Shown one piece after another: positions 1 through 9,382 of a stretch of 35,973 nt of DNA. The notes beneath the pieces are model-generated. The model saw only the letters and a list, made by a program, of their open reading frames with translations, was not told the origin of the DNA and did not search any database. This DNA comes from Pseudonocardiales bacterium. Lineage in GTDB: Bacteria > Actinomycetota > Actinomycetes > Mycobacteriales > Jatrophihabitantaceae. The DNA is taken from assembly GCA_030840445.1 (NCBI GenBank), contig JAVEEN010000075.1, positions 1-35,973 of the forward strand, read 5' to 3'. Position numbers and translations under genes: made by a program. Positions within the stretch are counted from its first letter, which is position 1. The number at the start of each line of letters is the position of its first letter.

Positions 1-72
1 GACTTCGGTGACGAGTTCGAGTTCGGACTCACCCTGATCCTTGACGCGCTGGCTACCTTGATCCGAGTTTGA
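1..72 (+). CDS. C-terminal tail of TetR-family regulator (partial, truncated by window start)
   Basis: Frame 1 reads DFGDEFEFGLTLILDALATLIRV*; the FEFGLxLILDxL pattern is typical of TetR C-terminal domains. Not in the ORF track because it is 5'-truncated. Confidence 0.6.
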   Translation, partial: DFGDEFEFGLTLILDALATLIRV

Positions 73-233
73 GTAAATTCACTAAACACGGCAGAGGTTC
101 GCAGCGCCCGACTAGGCGAGGAAATTAGCGGCTTTGGTCGACCTATTTCCGTTGCCCGCGATTCGGCCAGCAGCCTGCCACCTCCGCTACCGGTGCAAGA
201 CAGCCGCTGAGTTGCGCACTATTGCGCTCCCAT

Positions 234-249
234 CACTAAACGTTTAGTG
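234..249. promoter_or_regulatory. 16-bp perfect palindrome CACTAAACGTTTAGTG, probable LacI-family operator
   Basis: Perfect palindrome with central CG, 48 bp upstream of the LacI-family start codon; a half-site CACTAAAC recurs at 80-87. Confidence 0.7.
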
Positions 250-284
250 TCTGGCACCGGTGTCTGGCACCGATGCCAGACACC
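247..284. repeat. Tandem 13-bp direct repeat (GTGTCTGGCACCG x2) followed by an inverted copy (TGCCAGACACC)
   Basis: 247-259 equals 260-272; 260-269 is the reverse complement of 274-283 (10-bp arms, 4-nt spacer). Confidence 0.8.
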
Positions 285-297
285 AGATGGAGGCGAA

Positions 298-1344
298 ATG
301 GTAACCCTCGCGCAGGTGGCGGTCCTCGCGCAGGTTTCGACTACGACTGTCTCACGCGTGCTGTCCGACGACCCGGGACTATCGGTACCGGAACTCACGC
401 GCCAGCGGGTCGAGGACGCCGCGCACACGCTGGATTACCAGCCGAGAGCTCGGCGCGGACCCGCGCACGCGCACCGAGGTGGCCGTGGCCGCTCGGTCCT
501 GCATACGGCGGCTGTTGTCTACAGCTTCTCGCCTGAGGAAGAGACTCGCGACCCCTATTACAGCGCCATCCGCCTGGGCCTCGAACGGGAAGCGCACCAA
601 CAGGGAATCATCCTTCATACCGTGCCATTCCAGCGCGGCACCGGGCTGCGGCTACCTGATGAGCCACATCTCATTGCCGTTGGTCGGGTCGCAATCGACG
701 CCACGGTTGCTTCGATGTCCGCCAAGCAGGTACTCATCACGGTCGATGACGAACCCGCCGGTGGCGGTGTCGACTCCGTAACCGTTGACCTTGCTGCAGC
801 AACGAGAACCGTGCTCGACCACTTGCTGACGCGCGGACATCGACGGATCGGCTTCATCGGCGGCGCAGCGGATGGTCTCGTGGACGCTCGTCAGGCCGAG
901 TTCGAGCGCTACATGTCCGCGCACGGTCTCCTCGACGCCAGCTGTGTCCTCATCGGCCAGTGGTCGCCGGAGTCACCGCAGTCTGGGTACGACCTGATGG
1001 CTCAAGCGATCGAGAGAGATCTCCGCTGCAGCGCGTACTTCATCGCCAGCGACCCCCTTGCCGCGGCCGCTATGAAGGCACTCGCAGACCGCGGCATTGG
1101 CGTTCCCGCGGACGTCGCGATTATCGGCTTCGACGACAATCCGGTAAGCGCCTGGCTGCACCCCGCATTGACCACGGTCGCCGTCCCGTCAGCGCAAATG
1201 GGCAGATCGGCAATCGATCTGCTTCGCCAACGCCAAGAGGGTCGGAAAGTTCCCCTGAAAATCATTGTTCCAACGACCCTGATTATCCGAGATAGCTCGG
1301 GTCCAAAGGATCCGCCTAACACGCCTGCAGGAGGCCGAAGGTGA
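298..1344 (+). CDS. LacI-family transcriptional regulator
   Basis: N-terminal HTH MVTLAQVAVLAQVSTTTVSRVLSDDP, periplasmic-binding-like C-terminal domain; start ATG 298 preceded by GGAGG. The upstream GTG at 247 would place repeats in the coding region. Confidence 0.93.
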   Translation: MVTLAQVAVLAQVSTTTVSRVLSDDPGLSVPELTRQRVEDAAHTLDYQPRARRGPAHAHRGGRGRSVLHTAAVVYSFSPEEETRDPYYSAIRLGLEREAHQQGIILHTVPFQRGTGLRLPDEPHLIAVGRVAIDATVASMSAKQVLITVDDEPAGGGVDSVTVDLAAATRTVLDHLLTRGHRRIGFIGGAADGLVDARQAEFERYMSAHGLLDASCVLIGQWSPESPQSGYDLMAQAIERDLRCSAYFIASDPLAAAAMKALADRGIGVPADVAIIGFDDNPVSAWLHPALTTVAVPSAQMGRSAIDLLRQRQEGRKVPLKIIVPTTLIIRDSSGPKDPPNTPAGGRR

Positions 1345-4172
1345 CGTCCAAGTCAGCAAGCATCGCACGTGCGAGATTTCGTCTGCTGTGTTTGGCCGCC
1401 CTCGTGGCGCTCATTGTCGTGGGTAGCCAGACTGTTTTGGTCACCACGCAGGCTCATGCTGCGCTACCGACGTTAGCTAACCCCGGATTCGAAAGCGGGC
1501 AGAGCGGATGGAGCTTCGGCCCCAATGCAGGCGTGACCGGCACCAACGTTCACTCCGGGCGCCAGGCTGGGTACATCAACGCTGGAGGAGGTTCGATCTC
1601 TCAGACGCTCACGGCCGACGCCGACCGGGTCCTAGAGGTAAGCGCTTGGGTTTCGACGAGCGGACCGGGCGCTAGCCTCAGTGCCGCTGTCGGATCCGCC
1701 GCACCGGCGCAGCAGGTCCTTGGCGTCCAGTCGACCTACCAACAGATCAAGCTCGCCGGCATCAACGTCAAGAAGGGCGAGACCGTCACGGTGGCGTTTG
1801 GCGCGCCGACTGGCGGAGCAATCACGATAGATGACGTACAGCTCGACCGCGACGGTGCGAGCGCAATTCCCAACCCCGCCCTGGTCATCGGAGCAGTACG
1901 CATCGCGGCCAGCAGCGGAGGTTGCATCGACGGCGGGTCTACCGATAGCCGGCCTGCCCCCGTGCGGCTGGCAAGCTGCGGCCTAGTATCACCAACGCAG
2001 TTATGGCGCGTCCTCAACACCTCCGCGACACCTCGCGCGACCGGCGCCGCGCAGCAGTTCCTCAACGTCGGTACCGGACGCTGTCTTGCTGTAGCCGGCA
2101 GCAGCCCGTCGCCGGGCGCGCGGATGGTCACCACCTCCTGCCAGCCCGCAGCGTCACCTGAGCAGCTGTTCACGGCCGCGACTATCGGCGACTTCGGTCA
2201 GGTGATGCCGGCCAACAGCACTCTCTGCGTCGATGCGAAGGGAACCGGTCTTACGCAGCAGGCGTGCTCAGACAGCGCGGCTCAACAATGGCGCCTCGAT
2301 GACGGCGGCCTCTCGCTGGTGAACTCCGGCTTCGAGAACGGAACGACGGGATGGACATTCACCGGCAACACCGGCGTGGTTGCGATCAATGCTCACACAG
2401 GTCACGGAGCCGCCGAGCTCGCTTCCGCGGCAGACAGTCTCGACCAAACCGTGACCTCCGTCGGCGGCGTCCTGCAGCTCGCCGCTTGGATATCTAGCAC
2501 CGGTCCGGATGCGAATATGACCGTACGGGTCAATGGAAGCGTTGCCGCGGCACTGCGCATTCCGACTTGGAACGGGTACCAGCGCTACTCCGTTGGAGGC
2601 ATCGATACCCGCGCAGGAGACCGCGTAGAGGTTCAGTTCAGCGGCGCATCCAGCGGTCGGACGGACATCGACGACGTATACCTCGATGCCGACCACGCCG
2701 AGATTACCGTGAGTTCGTCGGATCAGACCGCAACCGATCTCTTCACCTGGGCAAAGGCCCAGGCAAACAACTGGGTGATTCAAGACGGCGCGTCCGGACC
2801 CCTGAACGTCGACGAACGCAACCCCTCAGGCACGGGCACCGGCACCTACCGGGCCAGTTACTGGGCCGGATACAAATATCGGACCGGCTTCTACGGCCGT
2901 GACACAGCGCATCAAGTCATCGGCGCACATCTGCTCGGCCTCGATCTCGAGAACAAGAACATGCTTCGCGCGCTCATCGCCTCGGCGACCCCGGCTCGGG
3001 GCGGATATCCGGTCTGGTCGATAAACTTCGACACCAGCACCCCGCTTGCCATCGACTACAAATCCGACACGAATTTCGTCCGCGAACTGCCGACCGTGTT
3101 TGAACTCGTTCAGAAGAGTGATGAAGCCTTCCAATGGACGGGCGATAAGGACTATGTCCTGAGCAACACGATGTGGAGCTACTACCTCAACGCAGTCTCA
3201 GCATTCATCGCTAGCCACAACGGACGGATCCCTAACGGCCAAGTTCAGGTTGCCGAAGGCACCGACGGGAACATCTTCGACTCCGTAGCGAGTTACAACG
3301 AAAACGGCGCCACTCTCATTGAGGCCGGCGACGCGATCGCCTCTCAATACCAGGCTTACCTCTCGTTCGCCGATCTCGCCGCAGCTCGCGGCGACCTGGC
3401 GACCTCGAGTACGTACAAGGCACGTGCGGGTTCGCTGCGGGTCTACTTCAACAGTTCATGGAGCAAGTATCCGGGAACGACTGATCTGGTCCGGGGCTAC
3501 CAGCTCGCGAACGGACAGCCCGTGGCTGTCCTGGGGTGGGGCAAGGAGAACAGCATCTTCATGCCGCTCAAGGGCATCGTTGCCGCAGGCTCCGGTCTCG
3601 ACTCGTACCTGGCTGCCATCGACGCGAACGAGACCGATCCGGCCCAGCAGTCCCCGAACATCGAGGCCCTGACCTACTTGCCCGACACCTTCTTCGCCAA
3701 CGAGCAAAACGACCTGGCCTGGAAGTGGATGCAGTACATCTACGCCCACCGTGCCGCGCCCCATGTGAACGCCCGACAAGGAGCGAACGGCACGTATCCA
3801 GAAGTGTCCTTCACCCTCGTATCCCAGACGATTACGGGACTGCTCGGTCTTACTCCCTCAGCGTCGGCAACCAGCTTGACCACGCAATCGCGTCTACCGA
3901 GCGGGATGTCATGGTTGAAAGCCGATAACGTCCCCATCGGTGCGGATCGCGTATCCGTCCGCCAGGAACAATATGATCGATCCACCCTGACGAACTCTTC
4001 CGGGCCCACCACACTGTCCTGGACCGTACGTTTCGATGGCGCACATCGAACCATCGACATCAATGGTTCACACATACCGGCCCGGCAGACACGACTCGGC
4101 GACGGGACCCTGGTCTCGGAGGTGACGGTCTCCGTGGGACCCGGCCAGTCGGTTACCGCAGTGGCACGCTGA
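1341..4172 (+). CDS. Secreted multidomain glycoside hydrolase: signal peptide, CBM-like module, ricin-type beta-trefoil, second CBM-like module, (alpha/alpha)6-barrel-like catalytic region
   Basis: Sec signal ending AHA-A; repeated (L)xNxGFExGxxGWxF modules; QxW/C-rich trefoil; six-hairpin-glycosidase-like C-terminal half. GTGA overlap with the LacI stop. Confidence 0.8.
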   Translation: MTSKSASIARARFRLLCLAALVALIVVGSQTVLVTTQAHAALPTLANPGFESGQSGWSFGPNAGVTGTNVHSGRQAGYINAGGGSISQTLTADADRVLEVSAWVSTSGPGASLSAAVGSAAPAQQVLGVQSTYQQIKLAGINVKKGETVTVAFGAPTGGAITIDDVQLDRDGASAIPNPALVIGAVRIAASSGGCIDGGSTDSRPAPVRLASCGLVSPTQLWRVLNTSATPRATGAAQQFLNVGTGRCLAVAGSSPSPGARMVTTSCQPAASPEQLFTAATIGDFGQVMPANSTLCVDAKGTGLTQQACSDSAAQQWRLDDGGLSLVNSGFENGTTGWTFTGNTGVVAINAHTGHGAAELASAADSLDQTVTSVGGVLQLAAWISSTGPDANMTVRVNGSVAAALRIPTWNGYQRYSVGGIDTRAGDRVEVQFSGASSGRTDIDDVYLDADHAEITVSSSDQTATDLFTWAKAQANNWVIQDGASGPLNVDERNPSGTGTGTYRASYWAGYKYRTGFYGRDTAHQVIGAHLLGLDLENKNMLRALIASATPARGGYPVWSINFDTSTPLAIDYKSDTNFVRELPTVFELVQKSDEAFQWTGDKDYVLSNTMWSYYLNAVSAFIASHNGRIPNGQVQVAEGTDGNIFDSVASYNENGATLIEAGDAIASQYQAYLSFADLAAARGDLATSSTYKARAGSLRVYFNSSWSKYPGTTDLVRGYQLANGQPVAVLGWGKENSIFMPLKGIVAAGSGLDSYLAAIDANETDPAQQSPNIEALTYLPDTFFANEQNDLAWKWMQYIYAHRAAPHVNARQGANGTYPEVSFTLVSQTITGLLGLTPSASATSLTTQSRLPSGMSWLKADNVPIGADRVSVRQEQYDRSTLTNSSGPTTLSWTVRFDGAHRTIDINGSHIPARQTRLGDGTLVSEVTVSVGPGQSVTAVAR

Positions 4173-4223
4173 GCTTGCAGATCCTCCCGCCGGCCGTTCC
4201 ACTCACCACCACCCGCCGCGTAC

Positions 4224-5072
4224 TCAGCCCAGCACACGCAAGTTTGACGGTGCCTGGGCCGGCGGGCCCGCTGCAACCGTGGCGGCGATCGAATCGACGG
4301 ACCAGTCCGGCGGCGTCTGCAGCGCGACCGGGTGTGCTATCTGCAGCACTTCGAGGGTGGCGCCGTCGAAACTCAGAACCTGGCCGTTCAAAGCCGCCGA
4401 TCGATCGTCGAGCAGATACTCCATCAGCGGCGCGATTTCCTCCGGTGATCGGGCGCCGGGCTTCGGCGTTCCGCGCACGACGCTCATCCGGGTCATGGCC
4501 CGAGGGCGGATGCAGTTGACGCGGATCCCGGTGCCCTCGACCTCGATAGCCCAGCTGTAAGTCAGTGACAGGATCGCGCCCTTGGTAGCCGCATAGACCG
4601 ATGAGCCTCCTAGACCCTGGGCCGAACTCGAGGTGGTCGTGATCAGCACACCCGCGCCGGCCTTTCCGAAATTGCGAAGCGCATGGATCCCGACATGCAT
4701 GGTGCCGATCAGATTGCTGTCGACGCTGATCCGGATCGGCTCCGGCGTTTCATCCACCACCGGGGTGATGTGATAGACGCCCGCATTCGAGACCACACCG
4801 TGCAGCCAGCCGTACTCGTCGACGGCTCTGGCTATCAGCTGCTCGGCGAAGTCCCAGTCGGTGACCGAGCCGACGACCGCGATCGCGGTGCCGCCCGCGG
4901 CCAGGATCTCCTCGCGCACCTCCGTTACCACCTCGTCGCAGTCGTTGACGACCATGTTGGCACCGAGTCCGGCCAGATGAAGGGCGTAACTGCGGCCCAA
5001 TCCGCGGCCGGCGCCGGTGATGACGATCGGCTTGCCGCGCAGGCCATCCTGTTGTGCGGGTCGAGACATCAT
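4224..5072 (-). CDS. SDR-family NAD(P)-dependent oxidoreductase
   Basis: GAGRGLGR Rossmann motif, SNAG, YAATK active site. Confidence 0.93.
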   Translation of the reverse strand: MMSRPAQQDGLRGKPIVITGAGRGLGRSYALHLAGLGANMVVNDCDEVVTEVREEILAAGGTAIAVVGSVTDWDFAEQLIARAVDEYGWLHGVVSNAGVYHITPVVDETPEPIRISVDSNLIGTMHVGIHALRNFGKAGAGVLITTTSSSAQGLGGSSVYAATKGAILSLTYSWAIEVEGTGIRVNCIRPRAMTRMSVVRGTPKPGARSPEEIAPLMEYLLDDRSAALNGQVLSFDGATLEVLQIAHPVALQTPPDWSVDSIAATVAAGPPAQAPSNLRVLG

Positions 5073-6244
5073 GCTCCTCCGGAACGGTGTCGACGGACGG
5101 CGGAATAGGCGGCCTCGACGAGGGCCACGATGCTGGGATCGTTCCAGCCGACGGCGGTCATCCGGCTACGCGTAACGGCGAAGCCCGCGCCGAGGTCGGC
5201 GTCGGCCCAGGCGATCGAGCCGCCTGCTCCCGGGTGACCGAAGCGACCAGGCCCGCCGTCCAGGGGCGGACCGAGCGGCGCCTCGGTCGAGCCGGAAACC
5301 CAGAACCCGAGTCCGCGAGCCACCGCGCGGCCGGTAACCGTGTCGGTCCGCTGCTCCCACACCTGACCCGCCCGGCGCGCCCAGCTGCGCTGGTCCAGCA
5401 CCGCCAGCCTCCCGTAGATGCGTGCCATAGCGGCAGCGGTGCCGATGCCGCCGGCACCCGGCAGGCATGCCTGCCGGACGTCGGACCTGCCGTACACCTC
5501 GGGGCCGGTGTCCAGGTGAGCTGGAATCGCCAGCCGGAACAGGCCCATGTCCTCGCGTGGGGCAGCATCCACCATCGCGACGAGCGATACCACGCGATCC
5601 TCGATGTCGACCGGAATCCCGAGCCAGAAGTCCGTCCCGCCGGCCGGTTCGCAGACCAGCCGCCGCACGAGGGTTGCGACGTCCTCGCCTGTTCCGGCGG
5701 CTAGTTTCAAGGCCTGGCCGGCCAGCCAGCCGTAGGTGTATGCGTGATAGCCGACCCTGCTGCCTGGTTCCCACATCGGCGCCATTGCGGCGAGGGCCCG
5801 CACCATGTGGTCCCAGTCGCACATCTGCTCGACGGTGGTGTCAGGCGGCATCTGGGGCAGTCCAGCGGTGTGCGTCAAGACGTGTCGCAGGCTCACCCGT
5901 GACTTGCCCGCGACTGCGAACTCCGGCCACAGCTTCGCGATCGGCTCATCGAGGCTGAGCGCACCGGTTTCCAGCAGCTCCGCGCAGGCCGCGGCGACGA
6001 CACCTTTGGTCGCCGAGAACAGCGGAAACAGGGATCTAGAATCCACCGGTCGCTGCCGTGCGATATCGGCCCAGCCGGCCGCAACGTCCACGATCTGCTT
6101 GCCGTCGACGACGGCGCTGACCTGCAGGCCGAGTTCACCGAACGTGCGGATACCCTTGCGCGCGGCTGTTTCGACGATGCCGTCCACATCGGCCAGCACG
6201 TCGGCGGGTACGGCATCCAGCTCGGCCTGCGTCATCGGCTGCAC
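5069..6244 (-). CDS. Serine hydrolase, class C beta-lactamase/EstB-like
   Basis: SATK (SxxK) motif, YGWLAGQ, HPGAGGS; ATGA overlap with downstream SDR. Confidence 0.9.
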   Translation of the reverse strand: MQPMTQAELDAVPADVLADVDGIVETAARKGIRTFGELGLQVSAVVDGKQIVDVAAGWADIARQRPVDSRSLFPLFSATKGVVAAACAELLETGALSLDEPIAKLWPEFAVAGKSRVSLRHVLTHTAGLPQMPPDTTVEQMCDWDHMVRALAAMAPMWEPGSRVGYHAYTYGWLAGQALKLAAGTGEDVATLVRRLVCEPAGGTDFWLGIPVDIEDRVVSLVAMVDAAPREDMGLFRLAIPAHLDTGPEVYGRSDVRQACLPGAGGIGTAAAMARIYGRLAVLDQRSWARRAGQVWEQRTDTVTGRAVARGLGFWVSGSTEAPLGPPLDGGPGRFGHPGAGGSIAWADADLGAGFAVTRSRMTAVGWNDPSIVALVEAAYSAVRRHRSGGA

Positions 6245-6361
6245 ACCGCTCCTGCGGTCATGCGAGTCGGCACCGGCTGCTCGCCGATGCCGGTGAACTG
6301 TTGCCGCACTTGCTCAATGTTCCTCCATCTGTGCCACCTGTGGCGTGTGCCAACTGCTGAA

Positions 6362-8107
6362 CTATTTGCCGATCGCCATCTCCTGCGCATTGGGATTGCC
6401 GATGGCGAGCCCGGATGTCAACTTCGAGAAGATGGCCAACGCGGCGCAGGCCATCGCGACGATGATGACGGCGAAGGCACCGGCCTCACAGATCGAGCCG
6501 TACTGCCATCTGTTGAACATGACCGGCGTCGCGACCTGGTAGCCGGGCCCGGACAGGAATACGACGAGCGACAGCTGCCGGATCGTAGCGAGAAACACGA
6601 ATGCGCCGCCTGCCAGCACTGTGGGCCACATGAGCGGCATGAGGATGCGTCGCAGCACCGTGGACTGGTTCGCCCCCGCAACTTGCGCAGCCTCCTCAAG
6701 CTCTTGGTGCAGGGCCACCACCCCGGCCTGGCCGTAACGCATGCCGTACGGCAGGTAGTGCACCACCAGCGCCAGCAGGACGATGTACTGGGTGCCATAG
6801 ATCCCGATGTTGACCGTCAAGTAGGTGCGCAACACCGCAAGGCCCAGCACGATAGCGGGAATCACGAGCGGCAGCGTTACCAGGAAGTCGACCGCACGGG
6901 TCAGCCCGCTACGCCGGCGCACCAGCAACCACGCGGCGAGGACCGTGATCAGCATGACGCAGACGGCGGATCCCACCGCGAGCACCATGCTGTGCCACAG
7001 TCCGTCGGTCACGTTCGGATCGTGCAGTACCGCCGAATACGTGCTCGTCGTGATGTGCTTGAACCCATCCAGACTCGGAACCTGGTACGCCTTGAGCAGC
7101 GAGGCCCACGCGATCATAGCGAGCGGGACGACCACCAACACCGGCACCGCGACCGCGAAGACGGCCGCCGGAAAGCGCCAGTTGCCCAGGTCCAGACGCG
7201 TCGGACGGTACGCCTTGCCACGGATCGTCCCGTAGCGCTGCGAGCGGGCAGTCGCCCGCTGGTAGTTGATCAGCCCGAGGACCGTGAAGATCATCATCAT
7301 GATCGAGAATGCGGACGCCGAGCCGTAGTCGGTGAAGCCGCTGTTGATGCGCGAGTAGATCTCGGTGCTCAGGACGCTGATATGGGCCGGCGAGCCGACC
7401 AGGGCCGGCACCTCGAACGACTCGGCGCTGATGATGAAGGACAGGAAGAGCGCCGCCAATAAGGCTGGGCGGATCAGCGGCAGGGTCACCTTGAAGATTG
7501 TCTTCGCGCGCGAAGCGCCGCTCATGGCCGCGGCCTCTTCGAGCCCGGGATCGGCCGCCCGCATCGCCGGAGCGATCAGCAGGAACATCACCGGCAGCAG
7601 CGTCATCGCCTGGATGAACACCATCGACCCCATCGTGTAGATCGGGAACTCCGAATCTCCACCGAAGACTCCGTGCCACATGGTGTTCAGCAGGCCGGAA
7701 CCCGGGCCCAGGAACAGCAGCCAGCCCATGCCCTGGATGAAGGTCGGCACCGCAAAGGACACGATCAGCAGTCCATAGACCGCCTTGCGTCCTGGCGTGT
7801 TCGTTCGTTCAACCAGCCACGCCAAGCCGGTCGCGAGCAGGACCGCAACTGCCGACGAGCCCACCGCAAAGATCGCGGTGTCCTTGAGCGAAAGGTAGGT
7901 GTATTTGTCGGTGAGGATGCCTCGGAAGTTCTCCCAGGTCGCATGACCGTCCTGCAGCGTCCGCCCGCTGGCGAACGAGGAGATGATCAGGATGACGACC
8001 GGCGGTATGACGAGCACCGCGATCAGCAGCAGCAGGACGAGCGCGAAACCCTTGGCCTTGATCGTGTTGACCAGCAGCGATCGGCGCCTGGCCATGGTGA
8101 TGGTCAT
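6362..8107 (-). CDS. ABC transporter permease, fused two-domain (ferric/thiamine/AEP type)
   Basis: Two repeats of membrane domain with EAAxxxGAxxxxxxxxIxLPLxxP loops (EEAAAMSGASRAKTIFKVTLPLIRP and EEAAQVAGANQSTVLRRILMPLMWP). Confidence 0.93.
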   Translation of the reverse strand: MTITMARRRSLLVNTIKAKGFALVLLLLIAVLVIPPVVILIISSFASGRTLQDGHATWENFRGILTDKYTYLSLKDTAIFAVGSSAVAVLLATGLAWLVERTNTPGRKAVYGLLIVSFAVPTFIQGMGWLLFLGPGSGLLNTMWHGVFGGDSEFPIYTMGSMVFIQAMTLLPVMFLLIAPAMRAADPGLEEAAAMSGASRAKTIFKVTLPLIRPALLAALFLSFIISAESFEVPALVGSPAHISVLSTEIYSRINSGFTDYGSASAFSIMMMIFTVLGLINYQRATARSQRYGTIRGKAYRPTRLDLGNWRFPAAVFAVAVPVLVVVPLAMIAWASLLKAYQVPSLDGFKHITTSTYSAVLHDPNVTDGLWHSMVLAVGSAVCVMLITVLAAWLLVRRRSGLTRAVDFLVTLPLVIPAIVLGLAVLRTYLTVNIGIYGTQYIVLLALVVHYLPYGMRYGQAGVVALHQELEEAAQVAGANQSTVLRRILMPLMWPTVLAGGAFVFLATIRQLSLVVFLSGPGYQVATPVMFNRWQYGSICEAGAFAVIIVAMACAALAIFSKLTSGLAIGNPNAQEMAIGK

Positions 8108-9279
8108 GCTGTTGCCAGCCCCAACTCGTCCTCGACGTTGCTGCTCAGCGCAAGCGTGCGGTCATCACGCAACACGAGGCAGCGACGTGAGGATATGTCC
8201 AGCGCCACCGAACTCTTGGGCCGGTAGGGGGCCGAGTCGGCCGGGACCCGGATGCGCAGTTCACGGCCGAGCGTCTCGACTAGCAGATCGACCGATTCGC
8301 CGAGAAAGATGCGGGCGCGCACCGTGCCGATCAAGTGGCCCTCCGGCGCGCGTTCGTCCTCGGCCAACGGGGTCGTCTTGACGCTCTCCGGACGGACGAC
8401 CAGAACCACCGGGTCACCTTCGGCGAGATCGCAGGTTGCGCTGCCCGAGGCGCGCACTCCGCCTTCGAGTTCCACCTCGATCAGGTCACCGACCCGGCCG
8501 GCGACCTGGCAGGTGCCGAAGACCAGGTTGGCCGAACCGATGAAGTCGGCGACGAAGTCGGAGCCGGGCTGGTTGTAGATGTCGTTCGGATTGCCCTGCT
8601 GCACAATGACTCCGTCGCGCATGATCGCGATCTCGTCCGAGAGCGCCAGTGCCTCGCCCTGATCATGTGTCACGTAGATGGCAGTGACACCCAATTCGGT
8701 CTGCAACCGCTTGATCTCGAATCGCATTCGCTCGCGGAGCTTGGCATCGAGGTTGCTCAGCGGTTCATCGAGCAGCAGCAACTTCGGCTTGCCGACGATC
8801 GCACGGGCAAGCGCGAGCCGCTGCTGCTGCCCACCGGAGAGCGCGGTGGACGGCCTCTGGGAGTAAGCGCCCATGCCCATCAGCTCCAGCGCCTCATCGA
8901 CCAGTCGGGTGCGTTCCTTGGCTGCTAGCCGGTGGCGGCGGGCAACCACCGTCAGCGGAAACTCGACGTTCTCCCGCACCGTCATGTGCGGCCAGATGGC
9001 ATACGACTGGAAGACCATCCCGATCGCCCGGCGGTAGGCCGGTACCAGCACACCGGTCGTGTCGTCGAACACGTCCGCGCCATCGATGGTGATCTTGCCG
9101 AAGTCCGGATGTTCGAGGCCGGCAATGCATCTCAACGTGGTGGTCTTGCCGCATCCGGACGGACCGAGAAGCGTGAAAAGCTGCCCCGCTGCGACTTTGA
9201 ACGAGACATCGCTGACCGCGGTGATCCTCTCACGCTCATTGCCTGAAAAGGTTTTGCGGAGATTCTCGATTCGCAGCAT
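8104..9279 (-). CDS. ABC transporter ATP-binding protein
   Basis: Walker A GPSGCGKTT, LSGGQQQR signature, Walker B LLLLDEP, TOBE-like C-terminus. Start placed at ATG 9279 (MLRIENLRKTF); the longer ORF N-terminus looks non-coding. Confidence 0.93.
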   Translation of the reverse strand: MLRIENLRKTFSGNERERITAVSDVSFKVAAGQLFTLLGPSGCGKTTTLRCIAGLEHPDFGKITIDGADVFDDTTGVLVPAYRRAIGMVFQSYAIWPHMTVRENVEFPLTVVARRHRLAAKERTRLVDEALELMGMGAYSQRPSTALSGGQQQRLALARAIVGKPKLLLLDEPLSNLDAKLRERMRFEIKRLQTELGVTAIYVTHDQGEALALSDEIAIMRDGVIVQQGNPNDIYNQPGSDFVADFIGSANLVFGTCQVAGRVGDLIEVELEGGVRASGSATCDLAEGDPVVLVVRPESVKTTPLAEDERAPEGHLIGTVRARIFLGESVDLLVETLGRELRIRVPADSAPYRPKSSVALDISSRRCLVLRDDRTLALSSNVEDELGLATA

Positions 9280-9382
9280 GTGAAAGTCCCAGCTGTAGAC
9301 GGCGTGATCGATCGGACCGAAACCAATAGCGTCGGCCGGCGTGCACTTGCGCCACGCCAGCCGACACCAACCTTGGAGTTGT

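Noticed and set aside
6260-7462. Long + strand ORF (400 aa) opposite the permease
   Set aside because: Arg/His/Asp-rich composition typical of high-GC antisense frames; the minus strand encodes a clear permease.
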